Shown here: positions 14,856-23,710 of the stretch, piece after piece
How positions within the stretch are numbered: position 1 is the first letter of the stretch
Layout: each line of letters begins with the position of its first letter
NCBI GenBank assembly: GCA_020249265.1
Contig: JADCGA010000008.1
Coordinates: 121,004 to 173,092, forward strand
Origin: Roseomonas sp.
Lineage (GTDB): Bacteria; Pseudomonadota; Alphaproteobacteria; Acetobacterales; Acetobacteraceae
Direction: 5' to 3'
DNA: 52,089 nucleotides
Translations under genes and position numbers: made by a program
The notes under the pieces: model-generated
What the model saw: only the letters and a program-made list of their open reading frames with translations
Database searches by the model: none
Told to the model about the DNA's origin: nothing

Positions 14856-16067
14856 ATGTCTTATCTCAGCCTTTCCCGGCGCCAGGTGCTGCTGGCCGCC
14901 CCAGCGATGCTCGCGGCACCCGCCATTGCGCAGGCGCAGCCGCGCGCCGTCAAGCTTGGCATCATCCAGCCCGTGACCGGCGCACTGGCGCAGGATGGCG
15001 AATATGGCCGCCTGGGGGCAGAGCTTGCCATCGCCGATATCAATGCCGGCGGCGGCATCAGGGCGCTGGGCGGCGCGCCCATTGAAATGGTGTTTGGCGA
15101 TGCGCGCTCCACCCCCGATGGTGGCGTGGCCGAAGTTGAGAAAATGCAGGCGGAAGGCGTGCTGGCGATTGTGGGCGGCTTCGCGAGCCCGATCTGCCTT
15201 GCCGCTTCCCAGGCCGCATCGCGCTATGATCTGCCCTATATTGTGGATGTCGGCGTATCCGATCAGATCGTCTCTCGCGGCTTGACGAATACTTTCCGCT
15301 TCGGACCAGGCTTTGGCACGGTGACCGCGACGGCCTTGGATAATCTGGTCGCGATCAATGACGCTGCCGGCAAGCCTGCGCGCAGCGCCGTGATTGTGCA
15401 TGAGGATGGGCTATTCGGGTCCGGCATGGCGCGGCTGTTGAATGCCGAATTGCCCAAGCGCGGCTTTCAGGTGCTGGAGACGATCGCGCACCCGACGCCT
15501 TCGCGTGACATGTCCAATGTGGCGCTGCGTATTCGCGCACTCAATCCGGATCTGATTATCCCTTCATCCTATTACGCGGAATTCGTGTTGCTGTCGCAAA
15601 CCTTGCAGCAGCGCCGCATTCGCCCGAAGGGGATTTACTGCATCCTGAATGGCGCGGCTTCCAATTTCCGCTTCGTGCGGGAATTCCCGGAAGCGGCCAA
15701 TCTGGTGATGGATTGCAACCATTGGGCCGATCCGCGCAAACCAAAGACCGCCGAATTGCGCCGGCGTGTGGAAGCGCAAAATCGCTTCTGGCTTTACAAT
15801 GTGCCGCTGAATTATTCCGCCGTGATGCTGTTTGCTGATGCGCTGCAACGCGCGGGCCGGGCGGATCGTGGTGCGCTGATCCAGGCGCTTGCGGCGACGG
15901 GAGCTGGCTTTGACAGCCACATCATGCCCTATGGGCCGACGCAATTCGTCAATGGTCAGAACCAGGGCGGCAGGCCGGTGAATACGCAAGTGCAGAACGC
16001 CGATATCAAGGTGATCTTCCCGCGCGATTTTGCGGACGCCCAGCCGGTCTTCCCAGTCACCGGCTGA
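14856..16067 (+). CDS. ABC importer substrate-binding protein (branched-chain amino acid/amide type)
   Basis: 403 residues. The ATG at 14856 follows CAGGGGAG. A twin-arginine signal (SLSRRQVLLAAPAMLAAPA) ends near AIAQAQ, so the mature protein is periplasmic. The mature part is a type I periplasmic binding fold: KLGIIQPVTGALAQDGEYG (33-51), GAELAIADINAGGGI, GGFASPICLAAS and a late FPRDFADAQPVFP. These match the Leu/Ile/Val (HAAT) receptor family, which also contains receptors for amides, urea and aromatic acids. It is the first gene of a continuous run with a complete permease and ATPase set (1-bp spacing to the next). The ligand is probably the substrate of the downstream hydantoinase-type enzymes; this is inference. 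Confidence 0.92.
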   Translation: MSYLSLSRRQVLLAAPAMLAAPAIAQAQPRAVKLGIIQPVTGALAQDGEYGRLGAELAIADINAGGGIRALGGAPIEMVFGDARSTPDGGVAEVEKMQAEGVLAIVGGFASPICLAASQAASRYDLPYIVDVGVSDQIVSRGLTNTFRFGPGFGTVTATALDNLVAINDAAGKPARSAVIVHEDGLFGSGMARLLNAELPKRGFQVLETIAHPTPSRDMSNVALRIRALNPDLIIPSSYYAEFVLLSQTLQQRRIRPKGIYCILNGAASNFRFVREFPEAANLVMDCNHWADPRKPKTAELRRRVEAQNRFWLYNVPLNYSAVMLFADALQRAGRADRGALIQALAATGAGFDSHIMPYGPTQFVNGQNQGGRPVNTQVQNADIKVIFPRDFADAQPVFPVTG

Positions 16068-16068
16068 T

Positions 16069-16944
16069 ATGGGCTACCCGCCCGAAATTCTGCTGGAGGC
16101 TGTGGCAAACGGCCTTCTGATGGGGGCCGTTTATGGGCTGGTGGCGCTTGGCCTCACGCTGGTTTACGGCGTGCTGCACATCATCAACTTCGCCCATGGC
16201 GCGCTGCTGACGCTTGCCATGTATGCGGCATTCGTCGCGCATGGCGCCTTTGGGCTTGACCCTTACGCGGCCATGGTGCCGCTGGCGGGGTTTTTCTTTG
16301 TGCTCGGCTATCTGGTGCAACGCTTGGTGATCAGCCCCGCAAGCCGTGGTGATGATTCTAATATGCTGCTGGTGACACTCGGCCTTTCAATCATCATCGA
16401 AAACGCCATGCTGGCGATTTTCCGTTCCGATACTATGACAATCCGCCTGCCCTATGCCATGTCCATGGTGGAACTTGGCGATGTGCTGCTTTCTCTCCCG
16501 CGGCTGATCGGCTTTGGCGCGACATTGCTGGTGGCGGTGCTGCTGTATGTGCTGATGACACGTACAGATACGGGCCGCGCCATTCGCGCGGTGGCCAAGG
16601 AACGCACAGGCGCTGCCTTGGTTGGCATTGATGTTGCGCATATCTATGCGGTGACGTTTGGCATCGGCACGGCCTGTCTAGCCATTGCGGCCTGTCTTTT
16701 GCTGCCGTCCTTCTATGTCTCGCCCCGTGTCGGCAATGCCTTTGTGCTGGTGGCTTTCACGATCGTGGTTCTTGGCGGCATGGGCAGCGTGACGGGGGCG
16801 CTGCTGGGGGGGCTGTTCATCGGCGTGGTGGAAAGCCTGAGCGGGCTTTATTTCGGCGATAGCCTTGGCCAGATCGGGATTTTCCTGATTTTCATTCTGG
16901 TGCTGCTGCTGCGCCCAACCGGACTGTTCGGGGCGCGCGCATGA
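16069..16944 (+). CDS. Branched-chain-type ABC transporter permease (LivH family)
   Basis: 291 residues from the ATG at 16069, one base after the stop of the binding-protein gene. It is very hydrophobic, with about eight membrane helices. The LivH signatures are present: LVALGLTLVYGVLHIINFAHG (about 18-38) and the EAA-like coupling segment around RAVAKERTGAALVGID. It ends LLLRPTGLFG, as is usual. It pairs with the LivM-type permease whose start overlaps its stop (ATGA, 4 bp) to form the inner-membrane channel. Translational coupling is evident. Confidence 0.95.
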   Translation: MGYPPEILLEAVANGLLMGAVYGLVALGLTLVYGVLHIINFAHGALLTLAMYAAFVAHGAFGLDPYAAMVPLAGFFFVLGYLVQRLVISPASRGDDSNMLLVTLGLSIIIENAMLAIFRSDTMTIRLPYAMSMVELGDVLLSLPRLIGFGATLLVAVLLYVLMTRTDTGRAIRAVAKERTGAALVGIDVAHIYAVTFGIGTACLAIAACLLLPSFYVSPRVGNAFVLVAFTIVVLGGMGSVTGALLGGLFIGVVESLSGLYFGDSLGQIGIFLIFILVLLLRPTGLFGARA

Positions 16945-17900
16945 CGGCCCGCGAAACCCTGCCCATATTGGGCTTTCTGGTGGCTGCTGTGCTGATTTCG
17001 CTATTCGTCACCAGCAATGTCGTACTGAACTTTCTGGTCTTTACGCTGATCCTGGCGATTGCAGCGCAGGGGTGGAATCTGCTGGGCGGTTATGGCGGGC
17101 AGTATTCCTTCGGGCATGCGGCGTTTTTCGGCATGGGCGCTTATGTCAGTGCCATTCTGCAACAGCGCTTTGGCGTGAATGCCTATCCGGCGGTGGCTTT
17201 CGGCATCGCCGCCGCTGCGCTGCTTGGTTATGCGATTGGCGCCATGGTGTTTCGCGCCGGGCTGCGGGGTTCCTATTTCGCGCTGGTCACGCTGGCTTTC
17301 GCGGAAGTACTGCGCATCATGGCCAATGCGACCGAGATCACGGGCGGTGCGGCGGGTTTGCTCATCAGCCTCAATCTCGGCGCCGGCAATCTGCAATTCG
17401 CCAATCGGTCGAGCTTTTTGATCCTGGGCGCGGTGCTACTGGCGCTCGCCATGCTGATCACACTGGCATTGGAGAAAAGCCGCACTGGCGCGCAGCTTGT
17501 GGCGGTGCGCGAAAATGAAGCGGCGGCGGCGGCGCTTGGCGTGGATATCCTGGCGGTGAAGCTGCGTGCCATCAGCCTATCGGCTGCACTCACCGGCGCG
17601 GCAGGTGCGCTTTACGCGCAGTATTTCCTCTATATTGACAGCAACCTTGCCTTCGGTACCTGGATTTCCGTGGAAGCGCTGCTAGCGCCCATCATTGGCG
17701 GTGCTGGCACAGTCTTCGGTCCGCTAATCGGTGCGCTAATCCTGCAGGGCCTAAGCGAGGGCACCAAAATGCTGATCGGCAGAATCCCCGGCCTTGATCT
17801 GATCATTTTCGGTGTGCTGCTGATTTTGGTGGTGCGCTTTCCCTTGCATCGCATTCCAGGGCTGCTCGCGGCGCGTTGGCGCGGCAAGGAGGCGCCATGA
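16941..17900 (+). CDS. Branched-chain-type ABC transporter permease (LivM family)
   Basis: 319 residues; its ATGA start overlaps the preceding gene by 4 bp. About ten hydrophobic segments. LivM landmarks: AAQGWNLLGGYGGQYSFGHA (about 34-53), GAYVSAILQQRFG, a cytoplasmic RENEAAAAALGVDIL coupling loop, and IIGGAGTVFGPLIGA. It forms the heterodimeric membrane domain with the LivH partner. Its stop overlaps the start of the ATPase gene (ATGA). No oddities. Confidence 0.95.
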   Translation: MTARETLPILGFLVAAVLISLFVTSNVVLNFLVFTLILAIAAQGWNLLGGYGGQYSFGHAAFFGMGAYVSAILQQRFGVNAYPAVAFGIAAAALLGYAIGAMVFRAGLRGSYFALVTLAFAEVLRIMANATEITGGAAGLLISLNLGAGNLQFANRSSFLILGAVLLALAMLITLALEKSRTGAQLVAVRENEAAAAALGVDILAVKLRAISLSAALTGAAGALYAQYFLYIDSNLAFGTWISVEALLAPIIGGAGTVFGPLIGALILQGLSEGTKMLIGRIPGLDLIIFGVLLILVVRFPLHRIPGLLAARWRGKEAP

Positions 17901-18658
17901 CAGGCCAAGGGCGAGACCCCGCTTTCCTCGCAGTGCGCGACCTGACCAAGCGCTTTGGCGGGCTGACCGCAGTGTCTGACGCGACTTTTGATGTGCGGGA
18001 AGGCTCGATCACCGGCTTGATTGGCCCGAATGGTGCCGGTAAGACCACGCTTTTCGCGATGATCGCAGGCTTTGAACAGCCCAGCGCTGGCTTGGTGTTA
18101 TTGGATGGTGAGGAGATCACCGGGCGCAAGCCGCATGATCTGGCAAAGCTTGGCCTGGCGCGCACCTTCCAGATTGTGCAGCCCTTTGCTGGGCTTTCGG
18201 TGCGCGAAAACATCGCTGTCGGCGCCTTTTTGCGCTTGCCGAAGCGCCGCGATGCTTTGGCGCTGGCAGAAGAAGTGGGGCAGCGCCTCGGCCTTGGGCC
18301 GCAGCTCGATAAGCCTGCGGCGGCGCTGACGGTTGCCGGACGCAAACGGCTTGAAGTGGCGCGGGCCTTGGCAACACGCCCGCGCATCTTGCTGCTGGAT
18401 GAGGTTTTGGCGGGGTTGAATCCCTCTGAGCTTCGCGACTTCCTACCGGTGCTTCAGGATATTCGCGCCGGCGGTGTTACCATTCTGATGATTGAACATG
18501 TGATGCAGGCGGTAATGAGCCTTTGCGAATATGTGCATGTGATCTCTGGCGGGCGCATCATCGCCTCGGGCGAGGCGGCTGAGGTGGTGGGCAATTCCGC
18601 AGTGATTGAAGCCTATCTGGGCCATGGGGCTGCGCAAAGGTTGGCCGCCCATGCTTGA
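17897..18658 (+). CDS. ABC transporter ATPase (LivG family)
   Basis: 253 residues from the ATG at 17897 (4-bp overlap with the LivM gene). Walker A is GPNGAGKT (43-50), Walker B is ILLLDEVLAGLNP and the H-loop is MIEHVMQAVM. The ABC signature normally LSxGxQ reads LTVAGRKRLEVARAL here, a variant seen in some LivG proteins, so activity is not in doubt. It energises import together with the LivF-type ATPase, whose gene starts 8 bp before this one ends. Confidence 0.94.
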   Translation: MTGQGRDPAFLAVRDLTKRFGGLTAVSDATFDVREGSITGLIGPNGAGKTTLFAMIAGFEQPSAGLVLLDGEEITGRKPHDLAKLGLARTFQIVQPFAGLSVRENIAVGAFLRLPKRRDALALAEEVGQRLGLGPQLDKPAAALTVAGRKRLEVARALATRPRILLLDEVLAGLNPSELRDFLPVLQDIRAGGVTILMIEHVMQAVMSLCEYVHVISGGRIIASGEAAEVVGNSAVIEAYLGHGAAQRLAAHA

Positions 18659-19352
18659 AATCAAATCGCTTGAAGCGGGCTATGGCGAAACCCTGATTCT
18701 GCGCGGCATTGATCTGAACGTGCCGGAAGGTGCTTTGGTCGCGGTGCTTGGCGCCAATGGCGCGGGCAAGACGACACTAAACATGACCATCAGCGGCGTG
18801 GTGCGCCCACGTGGTGGGGAAATCCGCGTCGCTGGGCAAAGCCTGGCCGCGCTTTCGCCGCCGGAAATCGTGGCGCTTGGCCTGATCCATGTGCCGGAAG
18901 GGCGCAAGATTTTCCCGAACCTGAATGTGCGCGAAGTGCTGGAACTTGGTTCCTATCGCCGCGCGCGGGCCAATCGTGCGCGCAATCTGGAACGCGTCTT
19001 TGGCATTTTTCCGCGTCTGGCGGAGCGAACCCGCCAGGCGGCCGGCACGCTTTCGGGCGGAGAGCAGCAAATGCTCGCCATCGGGCGCGGGCTGATGGCG
19101 GAACCGAGGCTGTTGATCCTGGATGAACCATCGCTCGGCCTTTCGCCCTTGCTGGTCGAAGAAATGTTCGCGCTGATCCGTCGCCTGCATGCGGATGGTC
19201 TGACCATCATGCTGGTGGAACAAAACGTCGCGCAAAGCTTGGAAGTCGCGGATCAGGCGTATGTGCTGGAAAATGGCGTGATTACGCTCGGCGGTGCGGC
19301 GCAAGATATCGCGGCTGACCCCGAATTGCGCCGCAGCTATCTTGGATTGTGA
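18651..19352 (+). CDS. ABC transporter ATPase (LivF family)
   Basis: 233 residues from the ATG at 18651, inside the 3' end of the LivG gene (8-bp overlap); a longer frame from 18606 is unlikely. Walker A is GANGAGKT (34-41), the signature is the canonical LSGGEQQML, and Walker B is LLILDEPSLGLSP. The HVPEGRKIFPNLNVRE segment is typical of LivF. It completes the five-part importer. The stop lies one base before the hydantoinase B start, which ties transport and catabolism into one transcript. Confidence 0.95.
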   Translation: MLEIKSLEAGYGETLILRGIDLNVPEGALVAVLGANGAGKTTLNMTISGVVRPRGGEIRVAGQSLAALSPPEIVALGLIHVPEGRKIFPNLNVREVLELGSYRRARANRARNLERVFGIFPRLAERTRQAAGTLSGGEQQMLAIGRGLMAEPRLLILDEPSLGLSPLLVEEMFALIRRLHADGLTIMLVEQNVAQSLEVADQAYVLENGVITLGGAAQDIAADPELRRSYLGL

Positions 19353-19353
19353 A

Positions 19354-21045
19354 ATGAACGAAGCAACGCCTATGCGTCTTGATGCCGTGACCTTGGCGGT
19401 GCTGAAGGGCCGGCTTGAACAAATCGCCGATGAGATGGATGCAACGCTTTATCGCAGCGCCTTCAACCCCATCATCGCCGAAGCGCGCGATGCCTGCCAT
19501 GGCGTTTATGATGCGATGACCGGCGATACTTTGGTACAGGGCACGAAGGGCTTGCCGATTTTCGTCGGCGCCATGTCCTTCGCCGTGCGGTCCGTCATTC
19601 GCAAGGTGGCCGCGGAAGGTGGGTTGCAGGAAGGCGATACCTTTCTGTTCAATGACCCCTATGATGGCGGCACGCATTTGAATGATTTTCGCCTGGTGCG
19701 GCCAATCTTCCGCGCTGGCAAGCTGTTCTGCTGGGTGGCGAGTGTTGGCCATTGGCTGGATATCGGCGGCAATGTGCCCGGCAATTACAATCCGCGCGCC
19801 ACGGAAAGCCATCAGGAAGGCGTGCGTTTCCCGCCCGTAAAACTGATCCGCGCCGGGCAGATGCAGCAGGATATTCTGGACATTCTGGCCGCCAATTCCC
19901 GCGTGCCGCAATCCAATTGGGGTGATCTGAACGGGCAATTAAATGCGCTCGATCTTGGCGAAAAGCGGCTGATTGAATTACTGGATGATTATGGCGATGC
20001 GCGCATCGCCGCGGCCTTCGCGCAATTGGCGGACCGGGCAGAGGCGCTGATGCACGCTGAAATCGCCGCCCTTCCCGATGGGCGCTACAGCTTTGATGAT
20101 TTCCTGGATAATGACGGGGTGAAGGATGAGGCGCTGCGCATAGCGCTGGACCTGACCATTGCGGGAGATCGGCTGACCTTGGATATGTCGCGATCCTCGC
20201 CGCCTTGCGCCGGGCCGCTCAATATCTCCATCGCGACCACGGTGGCGGCCTGTTATGTGGCGCTGAAACACGCTTTCCCCGACGTGCCGGCCAATGCCGG
20301 CGTGCTGCGCCCGGTGGAAGTCATCGCGCCGCCGACCACGCTGCTGGGTGCGGAAGCGCCGCGCCCCGTGGCAGGTTATACGGAAACCATCCTCCGCCTG
20401 ATTGGCGTGATCTTTGGCGCGCTTGGCCAGGCGCGCCCCGCCACCGCGACTGCCGCGCCTTTTGGCACCATCAATGCGCTGGCACTTTCCGGACAGCGAG
20501 AGAACGGCACGCGCTGGGTAATGTTTTCCTTCTTCGGCGGCGGGCTTGGCGGCAACCCTGCCTCCGATGGGTTGCATCATGCGAATAACCCGATTTCCAC
20601 CGCGACGATTCCGCCGGTTGAGATTCTGGAAGCCGCTTATCCGGTCATGTTCACGCAATGGGCGCTGCGCCCCGATAGTGGTGGCGCGGGTGAGCATCGC
20701 GGCGGTGTTGGCGCGGTGTATGAGATTGAGGCGCTCGCCCCGGGCCGCACGGAAGTCGCCTTGCTGGGTGAGCGCGGGCGTTTCGCGCCCTTTGGCGTGG
20801 CGGGCGGCGCGGCGGGTGCGCTTAATCGCTTCACCTGGGGCAGCGCAGGTGAAACCCCGCCCATGGCAAGCAAGATTGTCGGCGTTTCCATCGCGCAGGG
20901 TGAATGTGTGCGGCTTGAAACACCTGGCGGCGGCGGCTGGGGTGATCCCGCCGCACGACCGCAACACGCCATCGCGCGCGATATTCGCCTTGGCTATGTC
21001 AGCGCGGAAGCCGCCACGCGTGATTACGAAGGGCGTGGCCAATGA
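19354..21045 (+). CDS. Hydantoinase/oxoprolinase family protein, B subunit (HyuB type)
   Basis: 563 residues from the ATG at 19354, one base after the LivF gene. The family signatures are clear: RLEQIADEMDATLYRSAFNP, FLFNDPYDGGTHLNDF, then GNVPGNYNPRATESHQEGVR, and near the C-terminus LETPGGGGWGDP. Together with HyuA-type subunits these enzymes open cyclic amides (N-methylhydantoin, 5-oxoproline, caprolactam) with ATP hydrolysis, or carboxylate ketones in the related acetone/acetophenone carboxylases. The B subunit carries the hydrolytic site. Its stop overlaps the A-subunit start (ATGA). Only two subunits are encoded, without the small third subunit of acetone carboxylase, which favours a hydantoinase-type reaction. 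Confidence 0.93.
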   Translation: MNEATPMRLDAVTLAVLKGRLEQIADEMDATLYRSAFNPIIAEARDACHGVYDAMTGDTLVQGTKGLPIFVGAMSFAVRSVIRKVAAEGGLQEGDTFLFNDPYDGGTHLNDFRLVRPIFRAGKLFCWVASVGHWLDIGGNVPGNYNPRATESHQEGVRFPPVKLIRAGQMQQDILDILAANSRVPQSNWGDLNGQLNALDLGEKRLIELLDDYGDARIAAAFAQLADRAEALMHAEIAALPDGRYSFDDFLDNDGVKDEALRIALDLTIAGDRLTLDMSRSSPPCAGPLNISIATTVAACYVALKHAFPDVPANAGVLRPVEVIAPPTTLLGAEAPRPVAGYTETILRLIGVIFGALGQARPATATAAPFGTINALALSGQRENGTRWVMFSFFGGGLGGNPASDGLHHANNPISTATIPPVEILEAAYPVMFTQWALRPDSGGAGEHRGGVGAVYEIEALAPGRTEVALLGERGRFAPFGVAGGAAGALNRFTWGSAGETPPMASKIVGVSIAQGECVRLETPGGGGWGDPAARPQHAIARDIRLGYVSAEAATRDYEGRGQ

Positions 21046-23093
21046 GCGGCGCGATTGTTGGCGTTGATGTCGGCGGCACCTTCACTGATTTGTTTCTCTT
21101 TGACCCAGCGACAGCGCGCTTTCAAACCGCGAAAGTGCCAAGCCAGCGCGGCGATGAGGCTTCAGGCTTCCTCGCCGGTCTGCGCGCTTTGGGCGGCGCG
21201 GCGGGCATGGCGGCAGTGGTGCATGGCACCACGGTTGGCACCAATGCACTACTGGAAAGGAAGGGCGCCAAGCTTGGCGTGATAACCACCGCCGGCTTTC
21301 GCGATGTGCTGGAAATGCGCCGCCGAGATCGACGCCACACCTGGGGCCTATGGGGTGATTTCCAACCCATAGCTGACCGTGATTTGCGCCTGGAAGTGCC
21401 GGAACGGAGCCTCGCCGATGGCAGCATCCACACGCCTGTTGATATCGCGGCGGTGGAAGCAGCAGCGCGGCAGTTATTGGCCGGAGGTGCTGAAGCCTGC
21501 GCCATCATCTTCATCAATGCCTACGCCAATCCCGCCAATGAACAGCGGGCGGCAGAGGCAGTGCGGCGCATCTGGCCCAATCCGCATGTTTCGGTATCCT
21601 CAGAAATCCTGCCGGAAATCCGCGAATTTGAACGCGCTTCCACCACCGCGCTGAATGCCTATTTGCAGCCATTGGTCGCTGGGTATCTCGGCAAGTTGGA
21701 AGGTGCCCTTTCGCAGGAAGGTTTCGGCGAACGCTTCCATATTGTGCAATCCAATGGCGGCATCATGTCCACCGCAACGGCGCGACGCTTTCCCGCACGC
21801 ACCGCGCTTTCCGGCCCGGCGGCGGGGGTGATTGCGGCGGGCGCCATCGCCAAGGCTGCCGGCTTCAGCCATGTAATCACCTGCGATCTGGGCGGCACTT
21901 CCTTCGATGTTTCGTTGATTGCCGATGGGCAGATGGAATTAGCGGCGCAGGCGATAATTGATTTCGGCATGGTGATCCGTTCTCCGATGATCGAAATCAC
22001 CACGATTGGCGCAGGCGGTGGTTCCATCGCGGCGGTGGATCGCGGTGGCTTGCTGCAAGTGGGGCCAGAAAGTGCGGGCAGTCGCCCCGGCCCGGTATGC
22101 TATGGGCAAGGCAATGATCGCCCAACGCTGACAGACGCGAATTTGGTGCTGGGCCGCATCAATGCCGCGCGGCCCATAGGTGGCGCACTTACAAGCCTTG
22201 ATGTCGCGGCAGCCAAGGCGGCGATTGAACAGCATGTAGGCGCCGCCTTGGGGTTGGATGCCATGGCGGCGGCCGAGGCCATTCTGCGCGTTGCCAATGC
22301 AAAAATGGCCGGCGCCATCAGGCTTGTATCCATTGAACGTGGGCTTGATCCGGCGCGTTTCGTTGCACTTCCCTTCGGTGGTGGTGGTGCCTTGCATGTC
22401 GGTGCGCTGCTGACCGAAGTTGGGCTGAAGGCCGCTTTGGTGCCACGTTTTCCGGGTGTTACCTCCGCGCTTGGCTGCATCATCGCCGATGTGCGGCATG
22501 ATCAGGTGCGCACGCTGAACCTTGATCTGGATACACTGGATGCCACGGCGCTTGATGCGCATCTGGTGCGCGAAGCAGGCGCCGCTACTGCCGTGGTGCG
22601 CGAAGCGGGGCTGCCGGTGGAGTCCATTGAAACCCTCTTCACGCTGGATATGCATTATGCGGGGCAGACACATACGGTTGCGGTGCCGCTGCCGGTGACG
22701 GTGAAGGAAGGCAGCACGGGCGTGACGCGTGATATTGTGCGCCACGCTTTTGAAGCCGCTTACCAGCGTGCCTTCAGTCGCTTGTTGCCCGGCCTGCCGG
22801 TGCGGATTGTATCCTTGCGTAGTGCCGCGATTGGCCGGCGCCCGGCTTTTGATCTGGCGGCGCTCGCGCCGGGGCCTGATGCAAGCCTGGAAAAAGCAAC
22901 GCGTGGCGCGCGGCAGGTTTGGTTCGACGGCGCCTGGCATGAGGCGCGCATTTACGCGCGGCTTGAATTGCCGATGGAGGCCGAGATTCCCGGCCCCGCC
23001 ATATTGGAACAACCCGATGCGACTGTGGTGGTTGACCCTGGCCTAGTGGCGCGGGTGGATCGCTTCGGCAATCTGATCATCGAAAGGGCGTGA
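21042..23093 (+). CDS. Hydantoinase/oxoprolinase family protein, A subunit (HyuA type)
   Basis: 683 residues. The N-terminal ATP-binding half starts GVDVGGTFTD (residues 7-16, phosphate 1 loop) and continues with HGTTVGTNALLERKGAKLG. The second ASKHA-fold phosphate loop is DLGGTSFDV (from D282). The C-terminal domain ends with PGPAILEQPDATVVV. The subunit phosphorylates or activates the cyclic amide while HyuB hydrolyses it. The start overlaps hyuB by 4 bp, and the next gene begins 3 bp after the stop. Length and domain order are normal. The substrate cannot be fixed from sequence: N-methylhydantoin, another cyclic ureide, an imide or a lactam are all possible. Confidence 0.94.
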   Translation: MSGAIVGVDVGGTFTDLFLFDPATARFQTAKVPSQRGDEASGFLAGLRALGGAAGMAAVVHGTTVGTNALLERKGAKLGVITTAGFRDVLEMRRRDRRHTWGLWGDFQPIADRDLRLEVPERSLADGSIHTPVDIAAVEAAARQLLAGGAEACAIIFINAYANPANEQRAAEAVRRIWPNPHVSVSSEILPEIREFERASTTALNAYLQPLVAGYLGKLEGALSQEGFGERFHIVQSNGGIMSTATARRFPARTALSGPAAGVIAAGAIAKAAGFSHVITCDLGGTSFDVSLIADGQMELAAQAIIDFGMVIRSPMIEITTIGAGGGSIAAVDRGGLLQVGPESAGSRPGPVCYGQGNDRPTLTDANLVLGRINAARPIGGALTSLDVAAAKAAIEQHVGAALGLDAMAAAEAILRVANAKMAGAIRLVSIERGLDPARFVALPFGGGGALHVGALLTEVGLKAALVPRFPGVTSALGCIIADVRHDQVRTLNLDLDTLDATALDAHLVREAGAATAVVREAGLPVESIETLFTLDMHYAGQTHTVAVPLPVTVKEGSTGVTRDIVRHAFEAAYQRAFSRLLPGLPVRIVSLRSAAIGRRPAFDLAALAPGPDASLEKATRGARQVWFDGAWHEARIYARLELPMEAEIPGPAILEQPDATVVVDPGLVARVDRFGNLIIERA

Positions 23094-23095
23094 TT

Positions 23096-23707
23096 ATGGC
23101 AGGTGTTGTTCCCATCACGGAAACCGCTTTGCTGCTCTGTGATTTGCAGAATGACTTCATTCATCCCAAGGGCGCCTATGCGCGCGGTGGGCAAAGCGAT
23201 GCCACCATTGCGGCACTGCCCGCGCGGTTGGCTCCGCTGTGTCAGGCCATGCGCGCGAATGGCGGCTGGATCGCCTCCACCCATTTCACTTTGGTGCCTG
23301 GCAAGGGCAGCGAGCCCTTCATTGCGGAGCACCTGAAACAAATGCGCCCCTTCCTGCGCAAGGGCGATTTCGCGCCCGCATCTTGGGGCCAGGCTTTGGT
23401 GGATGAATTGGCGCCTTCTGATTTGATGGTTGAGAAAATCGGCTATGATGCGTTTTGGAATTCGCGCCTGGAATGGGCCTTGCGCAAGGCCGGCATTCGC
23501 GCGCTGCTGGTGGCGGGCATTGTTACCAATGGCGGCGTGGCTTCCACCGTGCGCGGCGCGCATGTGCGCGAATTCGACGTGACGGTTTTGGAAGATGGCT
23601 GCGCTGCGTTTTCCAGCGCAATACATCAGGCGGCGATAGATGGGCTGCGGCCGGTGGCGCGCATTACCAGTATTGAACAAGCTTTGCAGGAAATAACGGG
23701 GAAGTAG
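23096..23707 (+). CDS. Isochorismatase/cysteine-hydrolase-fold protein lacking the catalytic cysteine
   Basis: 203 residues from the ATG at 23096, which has AAAGGG seven bases upstream; a GTG at 23090 overlapping hyuA is less well placed. The fold is clear: LLLCDLQNDF with the triad aspartate D16, VEKIGYDAFWNS with the lysine K114, and the cis-peptide loop AGIVTNGGVAST. In N-carbamoylsarcosine amidase, nicotinamidase and most relatives, position 147 is the nucleophilic Cys. Here it is Gly (codon GGC). True isochorismatases (EntB, PhzD) also lack it. Position after hyuBA strongly recalls the N-methylhydantoin pathway, where an amidase of this fold follows ring opening, but cysteine catalysis is impossible here. 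Function open. Confidence 0.88.
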   Translation: MAGVVPITETALLLCDLQNDFIHPKGAYARGGQSDATIAALPARLAPLCQAMRANGGWIASTHFTLVPGKGSEPFIAEHLKQMRPFLRKGDFAPASWGQALVDELAPSDLMVEKIGYDAFWNSRLEWALRKAGIRALLVAGIVTNGGVASTVRGAHVREFDVTVLEDGCAAFSSAIHQAAIDGLRPVARITSIEQALQEITGK

Positions 23708-23710
23708 ATC

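Noticed and set aside
19354-23093. Acetone or acetophenone carboxylase
   Set aside because: Two subunits of the right superfamily are present, but the small third subunit typical of acetone carboxylase is absent and the neighbours favour amide chemistry.
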